Origin: Manis javanica
Lineage: Eukaryota; Chordata; Mammalia; Pholidota; Manidae
Assembly: GCF_040802235.1 (NCBI RefSeq)
Contig: NC_133166.1
Span: 117,752,991 to 117,816,990, forward strand
Length of the DNA: 64,000 nucleotides
Reading direction: 5' to 3'
Under the pieces are notes generated by a model. The model did not search any database and was not told where the DNA came from. It was given only the letters and a program-made list of their open reading frames with translations. Numbering within the stretch: the first letter of the stretch is position 1; every line of letters begins with the position of its first letter. This document shows, one piece after another, positions 24,992 to 35,370 of this stretch. Position numbers and translations under genes: made by a program.

Positions 24992-25148
24992 CACGTGGGC
25001 ATGTGCAGGGGACAGGGCATGTGTGTGAGGGAAAGAGGCAATGTGCATACCGGGGCGAGTGTGTTGGGGCGTGATGCACTCGGGTTGGGGGTTCTAAGGT
25101 TGGGTGGGGGAAGGAGATTGGGGAAACAGAGTGTGCCTTTGTGAGGGC

Positions 25149-25182
25149 GTGTGAGTGTGTGTGTGAGTGTGTGTGTGTGTGC
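25149..25182. repeat. (GT)n microsatellite
   Basis: GT dinucleotides with two GA interruptions, about 450 bp upstream of the splice donor at 25627. Confidence 0.9.
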
Positions 25183-25388
25183 GCCGCTGAGTCTGTGTGC
25201 AGTGGGTGTGGGTGTTTGTCTCTCTGTATCCGCCTTCTCTCCCGTTCTGGACTTCTAGCCTCCTAGGCTCATCTTCCTCATCTCTGACTCCCTCCCTCTT
25301 GGGCCTGGAACTGAGTGCCCTGCTGGAGGAGGGGGCCACGCTCCAGGACCTGGTCCAAACTGAGACGCGGCCTGAGGCTTCCCTCCAG

Positions 25389-25454
25389 CTCCCCCTCCCT
25401 TCCTTTCCTCCCTTCCTTCCCTCCCTCTCTTTCCCTTCCTCCCTCCCCCCCACC
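25389..25454 (+). promoter_or_regulatory. Polypyrimidine tract in candidate CHRM1 promoter
   Basis: About 66 bases of only C and T (with CCTT and CCCT units) on the + strand. Long pyrimidine/purine tracts can adopt non-B structures and, from memory, such a tract is described for mammalian M1 receptor promoters. It lies just upstream of a CCAAT site (about 25482) and the candidate first exon. Confidence 0.5.
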
Positions 25455-25459
25455 CGGGC

Positions 25460-25626
25460 TGGCGTGCCAGGGGGTGGGACATGCCAATCACTGACTGTGC
25501 CTCTCCGGCTGCCAGCACAGGGCGCAGCTCCCCCCCAGAGCCAGGTGTTCAGGTCCCTGGAGACACCGCCAGCCCCCGTGGAGGCCGTGGGGCTGAGGAC
25601 CCTACAGACCCCTCTCCGACCCCATG
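25460..25626 (+). other. CHRM1: Candidate noncoding first exon of CHRM1
   Basis: A strong donor, ATG|GTGAGT at 25626/25627, follows GC-rich sequence downstream of a pyrimidine tract and a CCAAT box. CHRM1 genes are known to have one distant noncoding exon followed by an intronless coding exon, and the coding exon here has a good acceptor at 32861-32862. This would give an intron of about 7.2 kb. Transcription start is unknown; the 5' boundary given is a guess. The alternative is a first exon in the CpG-rich region at 20-23 kb. Confidence 0.45.
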
Positions 25627-26984
25627 GTGAGTACATTTACGAGGGTTTGGGAGGGGCTTCTCCAAAGTGGGGGCAGGAGAAGCAGGGTCCTGGGGGCAAG
25701 ACAGGGACCAGGACTAGAAGGAAATAAGGATGGACCCCAGAGAAAGGAAGGGCCAGGGAGGGGTCTAATGGCCAAGGGGTCTCTGTAGCACTGGACATTG
25801 ACTGCTCTAAACACCCCACCTTCCAGCTTTGAATAGATAGACCTGTTGTTTTTCTGGGGTTCACCTAGCAGAGGAGATGGAGACCTCCATAGAAAACTGG
25901 ACCCAGAGCCCAGAGGGAATTAGGTTACCATATAGCAGGCAGAGGGCCCAGAACCCCAGAAACAGAGTGGGAAGGGCAGGGAGACAGAGGCAGCCCTTGC
26001 CACCAGCACCCTGTGGGAGGTTGAGCCCCCCAAATTGGGATGCCAGTCCCAAAACCTCCTCCTCTCCTCCCTCAGGGAACCCTGAATCCCACCACCCCCA
26101 TCCACCTTCAGCCCCACCAAGATGGACTGAACCAGGCTGCTGGCCAAATGGACAAGCCGGATGCCAAGGTGGGTGTCAGGCCAGAAGCCAGCAAGGGACC
26201 AGGCCAAGAGCCCCAGGGGTCTCTCCAGGGACAAATGGCACATGGACGACCATGGTGGCCAGGGAATGTGGCCCTGTGGGTACGGGGGCCCAGAGGCCCC
26301 TCCCTATGTCTGTAGTATCTTGGGCTCCTGCAGGGCAGGTCTCAGTCCTATATCTAGGTAGTGCATGGATACTAACAAGCACCCATGCCAGGTACCCATT
26401 CTAGTACCCCTCCAGACTCCACAGTGTGGGGATGGGCTGGAGGCCAGGAATTCTGATTCCTATAGAGCTATAGAGCGGCCAGCTCCTGGGCTGGCAGCTG
26501 GGGGTGGGGGGTGGTCAGCTCTCATTGCGTTACTCAGACAAATGCTGCGTGGGGTTATCAGTGCTGTGGAGAGGGGTTCACCTCTTCCCACAAAACATAC
26601 CTGTGGCTCCACCCAGACTAACCCAGGACCACCACTACCCACCCCACCCCCACCGCAACTGGCCGGAAGGAGTCAGACTGTCTCCTGCAGCTGGACAGCC
26701 TCTTGTCCCTGCGTAATCAGCTGCTCACTGGGCTGTCAGATGAGAGTTAGTTCTTTGCTCCCTGACCTCAACCACTAGGCAAGCTGTGATCACTGCCATG
26801 ATCCAGAAGGCAGGGGAGGAGATGGTGAATGCCACTGCATGCAGGAGAGGCGGCTCTCAGCTCCTTGGGTGGGGCCTGGAGGTCTGAGAACTGGATCCCA
26901 AAGTACCAAGAGGAGTCCAGAGTGTCAAGAAGGGGTTAGGCAGAGGTCACATCAGACCTGGAAAGGAGAAAGGAACCTCCCCTT

Positions 26985-27075
26985 ATACAGATTGAGAGAC
27001 TGAGGCTGACAAAGGGAACAGGACATGCTCATGGTCACAGAAGAGGTATTTAGGGGTCCAGCTGGGCTCAGTCCC
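26985..27075 (-). repeat. MIR fragment, antisense
   Basis: Reverse MIR: 'gattgagagactgaggct', 'catgctcatggtcacaga' and the following 'ggtatttaggggtccagct'. Confidence 0.55.
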
Positions 27076-28424
27076 CATCCCCATTCTCCTCACCCCCAGC
27101 ACGGTGCTGTGCCCCCACCCCCCTGAGCAGGTTGACCGGGTGGGGGAGCAGCTGGCTCTATGAGGCAGGAACTTGACTCCAGAGGGCGGGTGGGGAAAGG
27201 TGGGTGAATAGCGAGCTGGGTTTCTGCTCGACTGTGATGCCATGGTGATGCCTAGAAGGATGGGGGAGGGAGGGAGAGAGAAGAAAGGAAATGGGGAGGG
27301 GAGCGCAAGGAGTGGAGAGCAGGGGGCATGCGGAGCTGAGGATGAGGCGCAAAGCGCTGCCAGGGGCCCCACGCAGAGTGTGGTGCTCCTGCGCGGTCCA
27401 GCTAAAGTCAGGCAACTGGTTAAAGTCCATCAACAGTGGGTGTATTTGGCAGTGGTTCTAGAGCCGACACTCCTCTTCCGGCTCAGCAGTTCATTTATGA
27501 GCGTTTAACCGATGGCTGCTGCCCTCCCCAGGACTAGGTGGCACTCCCAGTGGTGACTGTTGAGCCTGAAAAAGTTACCAGTTGCATTTGTTTACCCCCC
27601 TTGCCAGGCATCACAGGTGGAGTTCTGTACACCTTGAGTGGGTCAAGAGCTACCTCCAGAGAGAAGTTAAGCCCGGGGGAAGAGAGCCACCTCTGACAGG
27701 CTGGCTTCCAGGTTAAGGCCCCCGCAGAAGGGACCCGGCAGGAGACCCAGCAGCAGAACACCCTGCACACTGCCCATGTGAGGCCCCAGTGCCCAGCCCC
27801 ACTGCCCCCACCTCGTACCTCCTTCTCCCCAGTAGTGCCCATTCTCCAGTCCAGGTTCTGCCAGGCCCAGAATCACAGGATGGCTCCTCTCATCCCTCCT
27901 GTATCTCTTCCCCAGCACTCCTCATGCTCTGACCCCCCTTCTCCACGCCTTGGCCAGTGGTAAGAGTCAGAAAGCCTCGTGTTCCAGAATCCCTCTCCCC
28001 AGCCACCTCCCGGCCTCCCCCCTTCCTCCCACCGGCCAGATCCCCAGCCCCCAGGGATTGGTCCAGGGCCCTGGCGGTCAAGAGTCTGGCCTGCGTGCTA
28101 GAGGCTCTGACCTCATCCCTTAACTCTTTGAGCCCAGGCTGGCTTTTTCCTCCCCCATCACTGATGGGCGCCACCCAAGGCCCCTCCCTGGCCCCTCACC
28201 TCTCTCAGCTTCTCAGCAGCAGGTGAGATAGGGTTGCTTTATCTATTTACGGAGGAGGATGCTCTCGACCATTTTCCTCTTGTGCTCTCAAGCCAGTCAG
28301 AGGACCGGGCCTGGTATATGAGGGGCTGTGGGAACTAGAGAGGGCAGAGGGACCGTGCTGCCACAACAGGCTAATTCCTCATGGCCCTGTCCCTAAAGGC
28401 AAGCAGGAGGACGCCATGGACACA

Positions 28425-28548
28425 TTCATGTGTTTATTCTACAAATGTTTATAGAGCAACTATTATGTGCCAAGCCCTGGGACAAAGCAGTGAATGAGGC
28501 AGACACAGCCCCTACCCTGCCTCTCAGAGAGCTGCAGCTAGGGCTCCC
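28425..28548 (-). repeat. L2 3' end, antisense
   Basis: Reverse complement of the L2 terminus: 'tttattctacaaatgtttat', 'actattatgtgccaagccct', 'ctgcctctcagagagctg'. Confidence 0.75.
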
Positions 28549-28744
28549 GCTTCCCACCAATGTCACCATACATCACACAGAGAGATGACAGACACTCTCA
28601 CAGTCAGGCCACATTCTAAAGGAAAGACTGATTCCTCACCATTGCCTATTCATCTACAGTTTGGCAAGCTAGTTGAGGTGGGCAAGGAGGCTGTTGGGCC
28701 CCCCACCTCCACAAGAGCAGTTTGGAGTAGGGGCCCAAGAGGTT

Positions 28745-28975
28745 ACACTTGAAGGAAGACTGCCTGGGTGCAAATCCTAGTTGCATAGCTGATGAGCTAT
28801 AAGGTCTTCAAAGTCTGAAAGCCTCAATTGCCCCTTTTGCAAACTGAGGATAATAGAACCTATTTCCAAGGAGTTGTAACAGGTCCATTAAGTCGTGCCT
28901 GTAATGCTTGGAGCCATGTCTGGTATATAGAAAGCAATCAGTAATTATCAATTGCTATGATAATATTAATAATAT
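28745..28975 (+). repeat. MIR SINE, near full length
   Basis: MIR in sense: 'actgcctgggtgcaaatcct', 'gagctataaggtcttcaa', 'gcctcaattgccccttttgc', then a 'tgtctggtatatagaaagca' tail and an AT-rich end. One of the most complete MIR copies in the window. Confidence 0.8.
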
Positions 28976-29839
28976 TATTAAAAGCCCCCAGTAACCTTCA
29001 TCAGGAAGCCACAGTCGCAGGCAGAAAAGCATCTCCCTGCTCCCTTGCCACCTTCCCAGACCCCTCAGACGATGAGTCCCAACCCAGTCCCACAAAGGTA
29101 TGAACTCACCCCAGCCCTTTCTTACCCTCACTCAGCAGTGCATGCACCCTCACACGCAGACAGCCTGCAGAAGGGTCACCAGGTTGGGACAGTTGCTTGC
29201 CCAAGGCCACTCAGTGAGGCAAGAGCAGAGACAGGCCTTGAAGCCAGGCAGAGGCAGTGCCAAGGGCCTCCTTGGGGAGGCTTCCTCCACCCCTCTGCAA
29301 TCCTCATAGACCAGCTGTCCCACCTCCGGTATGTTTTCTCAGAAGATGCTATCCAAATACAGCGCCAAGCCCCCTTTCCTACTGATGGCTGCCCCTAAGC
29401 CCCACCTTTGTAGAAATTCTGGAGCTGCTGCCAAACCCTGGCACCCTGACTCAGTCCAGGGGAATCAGCCACAATCACAGGAAGCCCAGCTCTTTCACAA
29501 CCATCATCTTGCTGACCCCTCAGCAGCCTTGAACAAACAGAGGATTTCCCCCAGCCAAGAATTAAGGGGATTGTCCAAGATGACACAGCAGGGACCAGAG
29601 CAGGCTTCCGGGAAACTTCTCCTGAGCAGAATGCCATCTGAGAGAGGCTTGGGGAGGCCCCCCACGTCTGACTGTGGAGGAGAGGCCGTCATTGCTGGCT
29701 CTGTTCATGGGCTACATCCCACGGGCTCCAAAGGTCCAGCAGGTGGCAAGAATCAAGTTCCCCAGAACCTCTGCCCTTCTCCTTCCCCAGGCATCCCAGA
29801 TGGGGGGCCTTAGCACTCACAGCTCATGAGTGGGACATA

Positions 29840-30060
29840 CAGGGGCTGGCCAAGTGGCAAGCACACAGGCCCACTGCTTCCTGCAAAACCATCAGGGAAT
29901 CACTTAGCCCTGAGCCTCAGTTTCTTCAACTCTGAAACAAAGGTCAGGACTCCCACACTGGGGTGTCCTCTCAATTAAACAAAATGATATCACACATCAA
30001 GTGCCTGCCACACAGGAGGTAACTAATTGTGGTGGTTATCAATATGGTTATTAAAATGAG
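29840..30060 (+). repeat. MIR SINE
   Basis: MIR in sense: 'gaatcacttagccctgagcc', 'cagtttcttcaactctg', 'caagtgcctgccacacagga' and a 'ggtggttatcaat' end. Confidence 0.7.
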
Positions 30061-30689
30061 AGGATGGAAGGGACTTCCAGCCATTAAGGAGGGAGATTGC
30101 CAGCCTCTTCACTTCCAAGGACCACTTCTTGTAGGTCCCCCATTCTGAAAGCCTTTTTATTTCATCAAAGCGCTAGCTAGCTTCCTGCAAGAGCTTGTGA
30201 TAGGCAGAGGTTGCCATGTTCCCTCCATGAGTAGATGTCATTCCAACCCCAGCTGAGAGAACGTAGGTGAGCCTTCAGCCTCTGCAGCCTTGCCTCAAGG
30301 ACTTGCACCCTTTCTGTTCAGAGTCAGATGTTGATTTCAGGCCCTGTAAAATCTCCCCAGACTCCAGGCTGGTCCATCTCCTCCACTGTACAAAGAAGCC
30401 AGCTGGGGACCAGGGAGGGGCTGTGCCTGGGGTCTGAGGGGGAAGGGCACAGTGAGAAGTGTCTGGGCTGTGGATCAGAATGAGGGGTCAGGAATAAGAA
30501 GAGAGAGGTGCTTAGGATGCTATTATCCCCAGCAGCTGGGGGATGCGGGGTGGCTGGGGAAGGAAAGGTAATTGCTGATGGTCACACAGCTAGGAAGGGA
30601 CAGCTTTGCAATTCATACCCAGGGCTGTGGTCCACAATGTAAAATTTAAAGGGGACATACATACACACACACAAAAAAAAAACTCACTA

Positions 30690-30785
30690 ATCAAGATAAA
30701 CATATTGTAATGTAATTTTTTAAAAATTCAAATTGGCAAACTATGGCCCTCGGGCTGACTATCAGTTTTTGTAAATAAAATTTCA
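30690..30785 (-). repeat. hAT-type DNA transposon end
   Basis: 'ttggcaaactatggccctcg' followed by 'ttttgtaaataaaatttcat' matches one end of an abundant nonautonomous hAT element whose terminal repeat begins CAGGGGT(C/T)(G/A)GCAAAC. Only this end is present; a related, more complete element is at 37551-37893. Confidence 0.6.
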
Positions 30786-31015
30786 TTGGAGCAAACTGCT
30801 TGGGCTCAAATCCTGGTTCCTACCTTATCTGTGTGATCTTGTGCAAATTCTCATGCTCTTCTCAGCCTCAGCTTCTCCATCTGTAAAATGCAGAGAAGAA
30901 CGATCTCTAGGGCATAGTACCCTGTTAAGATTGAATCTGATAATGCACATAAGCTGCTGGCACTCAGGAAGCACTAAATAACAACAATGATCACTATTAT
31001 TATTAGTTGCTGTCA
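30786..31015 (+). repeat. MIR SINE, near full length
   Basis: MIR in sense: 'gcttgggctcaaatcctggt', 'ttatctgtgtgatcttgtgc', 'cctcagcttctccatctg', 'gctggcactcaggaagcac' and an ATT-rich end. It directly abuts the hAT fragment. Confidence 0.85.
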
Positions 31016-31094
31016 TAATATTAAAAAGTTTTCATCAAAGAAGCAGCCGTTCACAGACAGGAGGGAGCCCTCACTGCTGCGCATGCTGAGAGTC

Positions 31095-31350
31095 AATGGG
31101 AGCCTCATGTTCACCAGGTGCCAGGGTTGTTCCAGGTGCTCTACATCTATTGACTCATTTAAGCCTCACAATAATTCCTTGATTGATTAGCTAGGGACTA
31201 GGTTTTCCCACTTCTTCAGTTGAGGAAACTGAGGCACACAGCAGTGACATCACTAGCAGAAATCACACACCCAGTAAGTGGTGTCACCTGGATTCAAATG
31301 CAGACAGTCTGGCCCAAGTCCAGGTCTTTCCACTGAGATGTGACACCTGC
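31095..31350 (-). repeat. MIR SINE, antisense
   Basis: Reverse MIR: 'ctattgactcatttaagcct', 'tcagttgaggaaactgaggc', 'acacccagtaagtggtgtca', 'ggattcaaatgcagacag'. Confidence 0.85.
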
Positions 31351-32289
31351 CCCATCATGTGCAATCCGTCCCAGACACACAAGCACCTCCTGACAGTTCT
31401 CGCTCCTGCTGTCACACTGTGAACTGCCTGCCCTGAGAGTTGCTCTCATACACCAACAGTTTAGACAAGCAACGGAGGTGCCCTCAGCCACACACACTCT
31501 GGGCACACGCCATCACAGCCACACACCACTGAGGCTATGTGTCACACATTGAACCCCTCACCGGCACAGGGCATAGTCTTTTTCTCACAGACCAGGTCCC
31601 AAGGACCCAGACCAGGGCATGGTGGGCTCTTCCCAACATCTCTCCGTGGAATTTATCCAACACTACAGCCCCTCAAGCCACAGCTGCAGGTAGGAAGAGA
31701 CCCCAATCTCTTCAATGGACAGACAAATGCCTGAGGCCCAGAACAGAAGGACCAGCCCAAACACACAGCTGGGAGGCCACGGCTGAGCTGTGGGGCCAGG
31801 TAGGTTGCTAACAGTCCTGGCTCTTCCCATACCCACCCTTAGTGCCAGCTTTGAGAAAAGCCTGGAGGATCTTCCCATTCCCCTTGCTGCCTCCCCACTC
31901 AGCTTGGGCCTGGGAACAGAATGGGGAGACAGAGAGGGCCTCCCACACTCCATCTGGGCTAGACCCCCACTTATCTGGGAGCTGAGGCCCTCGCCCCCAT
32001 TATCTGCTTTCACTGCAGACCTTCTACCATCAGGCAAGTGAACAGACTCTGCACAGCTTTCCCTGCTGCCCTCAGACAGGGTCTGATCCAGCTCCAAACA
32101 CTGCCCTCTTTTCTCTCTCTGTCTCCCAAACATATGCAGAGAAAAATGTGCAGACACGTACTCACAGATATCTCTTTCCCCTTATCTTCCCTAGAGTCCT
32201 CCCCTGCCTCCCCATCTCTCCTAATTTGATGGAAGTATCCCCCTGGAGCTCCACATGCCCAGAGAGAGGGAGGGAAATGGGTTCTACTC

Positions 32290-32485
32290 ATGCTCACCAC
32301 CTGTGTCACTGTGGCCAGGCCTGTTGCTGCCCAGAGCCACAGTTACATCAGTGAAAATGGGGCTCATAAGTGACTTTCCTTCTAGAGACATACAACAGTC
32401 AAATTAGATAATTCAGTTAAGTGCTTAGCACTGTGCCTCCAGGTAGTAACTACTCAGTAAATGAGAGCTCTAATAAATTGAGTGA
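32290..32485 (+). repeat. MIR SINE
   Basis: MIR 3' half in sense: 'ttaagtgcttagcactgtgc', 'ctactcagtaaatgagagct'. A short antisense piece ('gagaaaattgaggctcag') follows at about 32575-32645. Confidence 0.65.
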
Positions 32486-32938
32486 AATGCTTTGAAATTT
32501 GGGCAGTATTGTATACAAAGCGAGTCTCCTAACTCCTGGCATATGAGCTAAGCAAGACAGGAATTAGGAGCAATTTCCCAATGAGAAAATTGAGGCTCAG
32601 AGTCCGAACGGTGAAGCTGGAATGAGGACTCAGATCGCTGGATTCCAAAGACCCCCTTCACCCCCATGCTGCTGGCAAATCTGGTCATGGCAAATCTGGG
32701 AAAGTGCATTATAAAAGACTGGTGTGTGTGGCCCCCGGGAAGGGAGGGGGATGATGTCTTGCTGAAGCTCTGAGAGGGCAAAGGCTGTCTTCCCAGCACC
32801 CTCCGCTCTGGCTATCAGAGATGACCAGCAGCCCAACCAAAGGCCATGTCCTCTCTTTTCAGGTGATGACTTTCCCCTGACGAAGCCCTGTAGTGTAACT
32901 AGAGGAAGGGACTGTCCCTCCAGTCCCACCTGGCCGCC

Positions 32939-34327
32939 ATGAATACCTCGGCACCCCCTGCCGTCAGCCCCAACATCACCGTTCTGGCCCCAGGAAAGGG
33001 TCCCTGGCAAGTGGCCTTCATTGGGATCACCACGGGCCTGCTGTCACTGGCCACAGTGACAGGTAACCTGCTGGTGCTCATCTCCTTCAAGGTCAACACG
33101 GAGCTCAAGACAGTCAACAACTACTTCCTGCTCAGCCTGGCCTGTGCCGACCTCATCATCGGCACCTTCTCCATGAACCTCTACACCACGTACCTGCTTA
33201 TGGGCCACTGGGCTCTGGGCACACTGGCCTGCGACCTCTGGCTGGCTCTGGACTACGTGGCCAGCAACGCCTCCGTCATGAACCTGCTGCTTATCAGCTT
33301 TGACCGCTACTTCTCCGTGACCCGGCCCCTGAGCTACCGCGCCAAGCGCACGCCCCGCCGGGCAGCCCTGATGATCGGCCTGGCCTGGCTGGTCTCGTTC
33401 GTTCTCTGGGCGCCCGCCATCCTCTTCTGGCAGTACCTGGTAGGGGAGCGGACGGTGTTGGCCGGGCAGTGCTACATCCAGTTCCTCTCCCAGCCCATCA
33501 TCACCTTTGGCACGGCCATGGCCGCCTTCTACCTCCCCGTCACGGTCATGTGCACACTGTACTGGCGCATCTACCGGGAGACGGAGAACCGGGCCCGGGA
33601 GCTGGCCGCCCTGCAGGGCTGCGAGACGCCGGGTCAGGGCGGGGGCAGTAGTAGCAGCTCCGAGCGGTCCCAGCCGGGGGCCGAGGGCTCCCCGGGGACT
33701 CCCCCAGGGCGCTGCTGTCGCTGTTGCCGGGCCCCCAAGCTCCTCCAGGCCTACAGCTGGAAAGAGGACGAGGAGGAGGAGGAAGGCTCCATGGAGTCCC
33801 TCACATCCTCGGAGGGGGAGGAGCCTGGCTCCGAGGTGGTGATCAAGATGCCTATGGTGGACCCCGAGGTGCAGGCGCAGGCCCCGGCCAAGCAGCCACC
33901 CCGGAGCTCCCCAAATACAGTCAAGAGGCCAACCCGGAAAGGGCGCGATCGGGCGGGCAAGGGCCAGAAGCCCCGTGGGAAGGAGCAGCTGGCCAAGAGG
34001 AAGACCTTCTCACTGGTGAAGGAGAAGAAGGCGGCTCGGACCCTGAGCGCCATCCTTCTGGCATTCATCCTCACCTGGACACCGTACAACATCATGGTGC
34101 TGGTGTCCACTTTCTGCAAGGACTGTGTTCCCGGGGCCCTGTGGGAGCTGGGCTACTGGCTGTGCTACGTCAACAGCACCATCAACCCTATGTGCTACGC
34201 ACTCTGCAACAAAGCCTTCCGGGACACCTTCCGCCTGCTGCTGCTCTGCCGCTGGGACAAGCGTCGCTGGCGCAAAATCCCCAAGCGCCCTGGCTCTGTG
34301 CACCGCACCCCCTCCCGCCAATGCTGA
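32939..34327 (+). CDS. CHRM1: Muscarinic acetylcholine receptor M1
   Basis: A 462-residue class A G-protein-coupled receptor for acetylcholine, which signals through Gq/11 and phospholipase C at the neuronal plasma membrane. The start sits in an ideal context (GCCGCCATGA). Sequons at N2 and N12 lie in the outside N-terminus. Seven membrane segments are clear. Key residues are present: D105 in TM3 (ligand amine), the DRY motif at 122-124, the C98-C178 disulfide pair, the TM6 TPYN with N384, Y406 and Y410 near the pocket, and NPxxY-type NPMCY at 416-420. The long third inner loop (about 211-367) carries a CC-R-CC cluster (259-263), an acidic run (276-282) and a basic end. Human M1 has 460 residues; the two extra residues lie at about 311-316 (VQAQAPAK). 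No breaks. Confidence 0.99.
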   Translation: MNTSAPPAVSPNITVLAPGKGPWQVAFIGITTGLLSLATVTGNLLVLISFKVNTELKTVNNYFLLSLACADLIIGTFSMNLYTTYLLMGHWALGTLACDLWLALDYVASNASVMNLLLISFDRYFSVTRPLSYRAKRTPRRAALMIGLAWLVSFVLWAPAILFWQYLVGERTVLAGQCYIQFLSQPIITFGTAMAAFYLPVTVMCTLYWRIYRETENRARELAALQGCETPGQGGGSSSSSERSQPGAEGSPGTPPGRCCRCCRAPKLLQAYSWKEDEEEEEGSMESLTSSEGEEPGSEVVIKMPMVDPEVQAQAPAKQPPRSSPNTVKRPTRKGRDRAGKGQKPRGKEQLAKRKTFSLVKEKKAARTLSAILLAFILTWTPYNIMVLVSTFCKDCVPGALWELGYWLCYVNSTINPMCYALCNKAFRDTFRLLLLCRWDKRRWRKIPKRPGSVHRTPSRQC

Positions 34328-34723
34328 TGGCCCCTCACCTGCATCCCTCCACCCCAGTCCCTGGGAGAGCCGGGCAGAAAGGCGGCAGGGACTGTGACCT
34401 CGGACCCCGGGCCCTGCAGAGTCCTCACCAAGCCTCCCAGGCCTCTAGGTCACCTTCCTGGACAGCCCAGAGAGACCCTGCCAACTTTCCAAACTTTGCT
34501 ATTCCCAGGCAGGGAGTGGACCTGGGGAACTGGTTTTTCCGTTCCTACTGGGTGGGAATGGGCTCTTCACCAGGGAGAAAGCTAGGGGAGGAGGTCCAGC
34601 CTTTGGATTCCTTGTCTGAGTTTTGGCAGGAAGTCTGTTGGGAGCCAGCAGGGCGGGCAGGGAGAAAGTTTTAACGTTTCAAGTCATCCTTGGCCAGGAC
34701 TGGCCTGGATTGCGGTGGGAGAT

Positions 34724-34740
34724 GGCTCCCCCTAGCGCCA
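34724..34740 (-). promoter_or_regulatory. CTCF-like motif in CHRM1 3' UTR
   Basis: On the - strand the bases read TGGCGCTAGGGGGAGCC, a moderate match to the CTCF core. Sequence match only. Confidence 0.25.
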
Positions 34741-35349
34741 CAGCAGGACACTGACACTAACCACGGAGAGGAAAGCTGGGCTCAAAGGGGGAGGAGCATC
34801 GCGGCCCCAGTCCCTCCACAGGCATAGCCCACTCTTCTGGGTCCTTGGCCCACCATCCAGGGGTTTCTAGCCTCCGTACAAATGTCCCCAAGAGCGTCCC
34901 AATGTGGACGATCCCCAAGGCAAATGTCCAAACATCAGCAGGACAATGACACCATGATGGACCAGGTAGTCACACATCAAGTCCAAGGCAGCAGCAGGAC
35001 TAGGCGCCAGGTGTCCTGACCATCCCACTACGTCGTTTCCCTGGGAGTGGGGGCGTGGTGCCTGCTGCCCAGCTGCACACCTACAGCCCTGCCCCAGAGA
35101 AACCCTCAGTCCTTCCCTCCCTGGTGTATAGCCTCCACCTGGGTAGATCTGCTGCCTGCAGATTTGGCTAGGTCTTCGCATGCTGCCTGCCTCTGGCCCT
35201 GCCTCACACAGGCCCGGCCCAGCCAACAGGTTCTCTCCTGTGAGCTCCTAAATCCAACCCGTGCATGGCCTCCCAGCCACCCTCATCTCCAGGCCCAGCC
35301 TGGACCCAGATGTTCTTTCCCTCCTACCTCAGCAAGTGCTGAGTCTGTG

Positions 35350-35355
35350 AATAAA
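35350..35355 (+). terminator. CHRM1: CHRM1 polyadenylation signal
   Basis: AATAAA about 1.02 kb after the CHRM1 stop codon. It is the canonical hexamer at the expected distance for this gene's 3' UTR. Confidence 0.8.
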
Positions 35356-35370
35356 GCCACATAACCAACG

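Larger units (their letters stand above)
23330..25140. other. Gene-free GC-rich stretch upstream of the candidate CHRM1 promoter
   Basis: Many overlapping frames occur, the longest about 185 codons on the - strand, but none is recognisable. It contains a TCTG tetranucleotide run at 24471-24487 and a G-quadruplex-type GGGT array at 24973-24991. Confidence 0.45.
25627..32862 (+). other. CHRM1: Probable CHRM1 intron 1
   Basis: The interval between the donor at 25627 and the acceptor at 32861-32862 (tctcttttcag). It contains no coding sequence I recognise; frames up to 180 codons are unsupported. The identifiable repeats are MIR, L2 and one hAT fragment, listed separately. It carries no recent LINE or SINE insertion. 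Confidence 0.45.
32863..35370 (+). other. CHRM1: CHRM1 coding exon (5' leader end, CDS, 3' UTR)
   Basis: The exon starts after the acceptor tctcttttcag and has 76 bases of leader before the ATG. The 3' UTR runs about 1.04 kb to an AATAAA at 35350-35355, with cleavage expected near 35370. This single exon carries the whole coding sequence, as in other mammalian CHRM1 genes. The leader contains a four-codon upstream ORF, ATG 32866 to TGA 32880. The exon boundary is inferred from the acceptor and the known gene structure. Confidence 0.75.
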
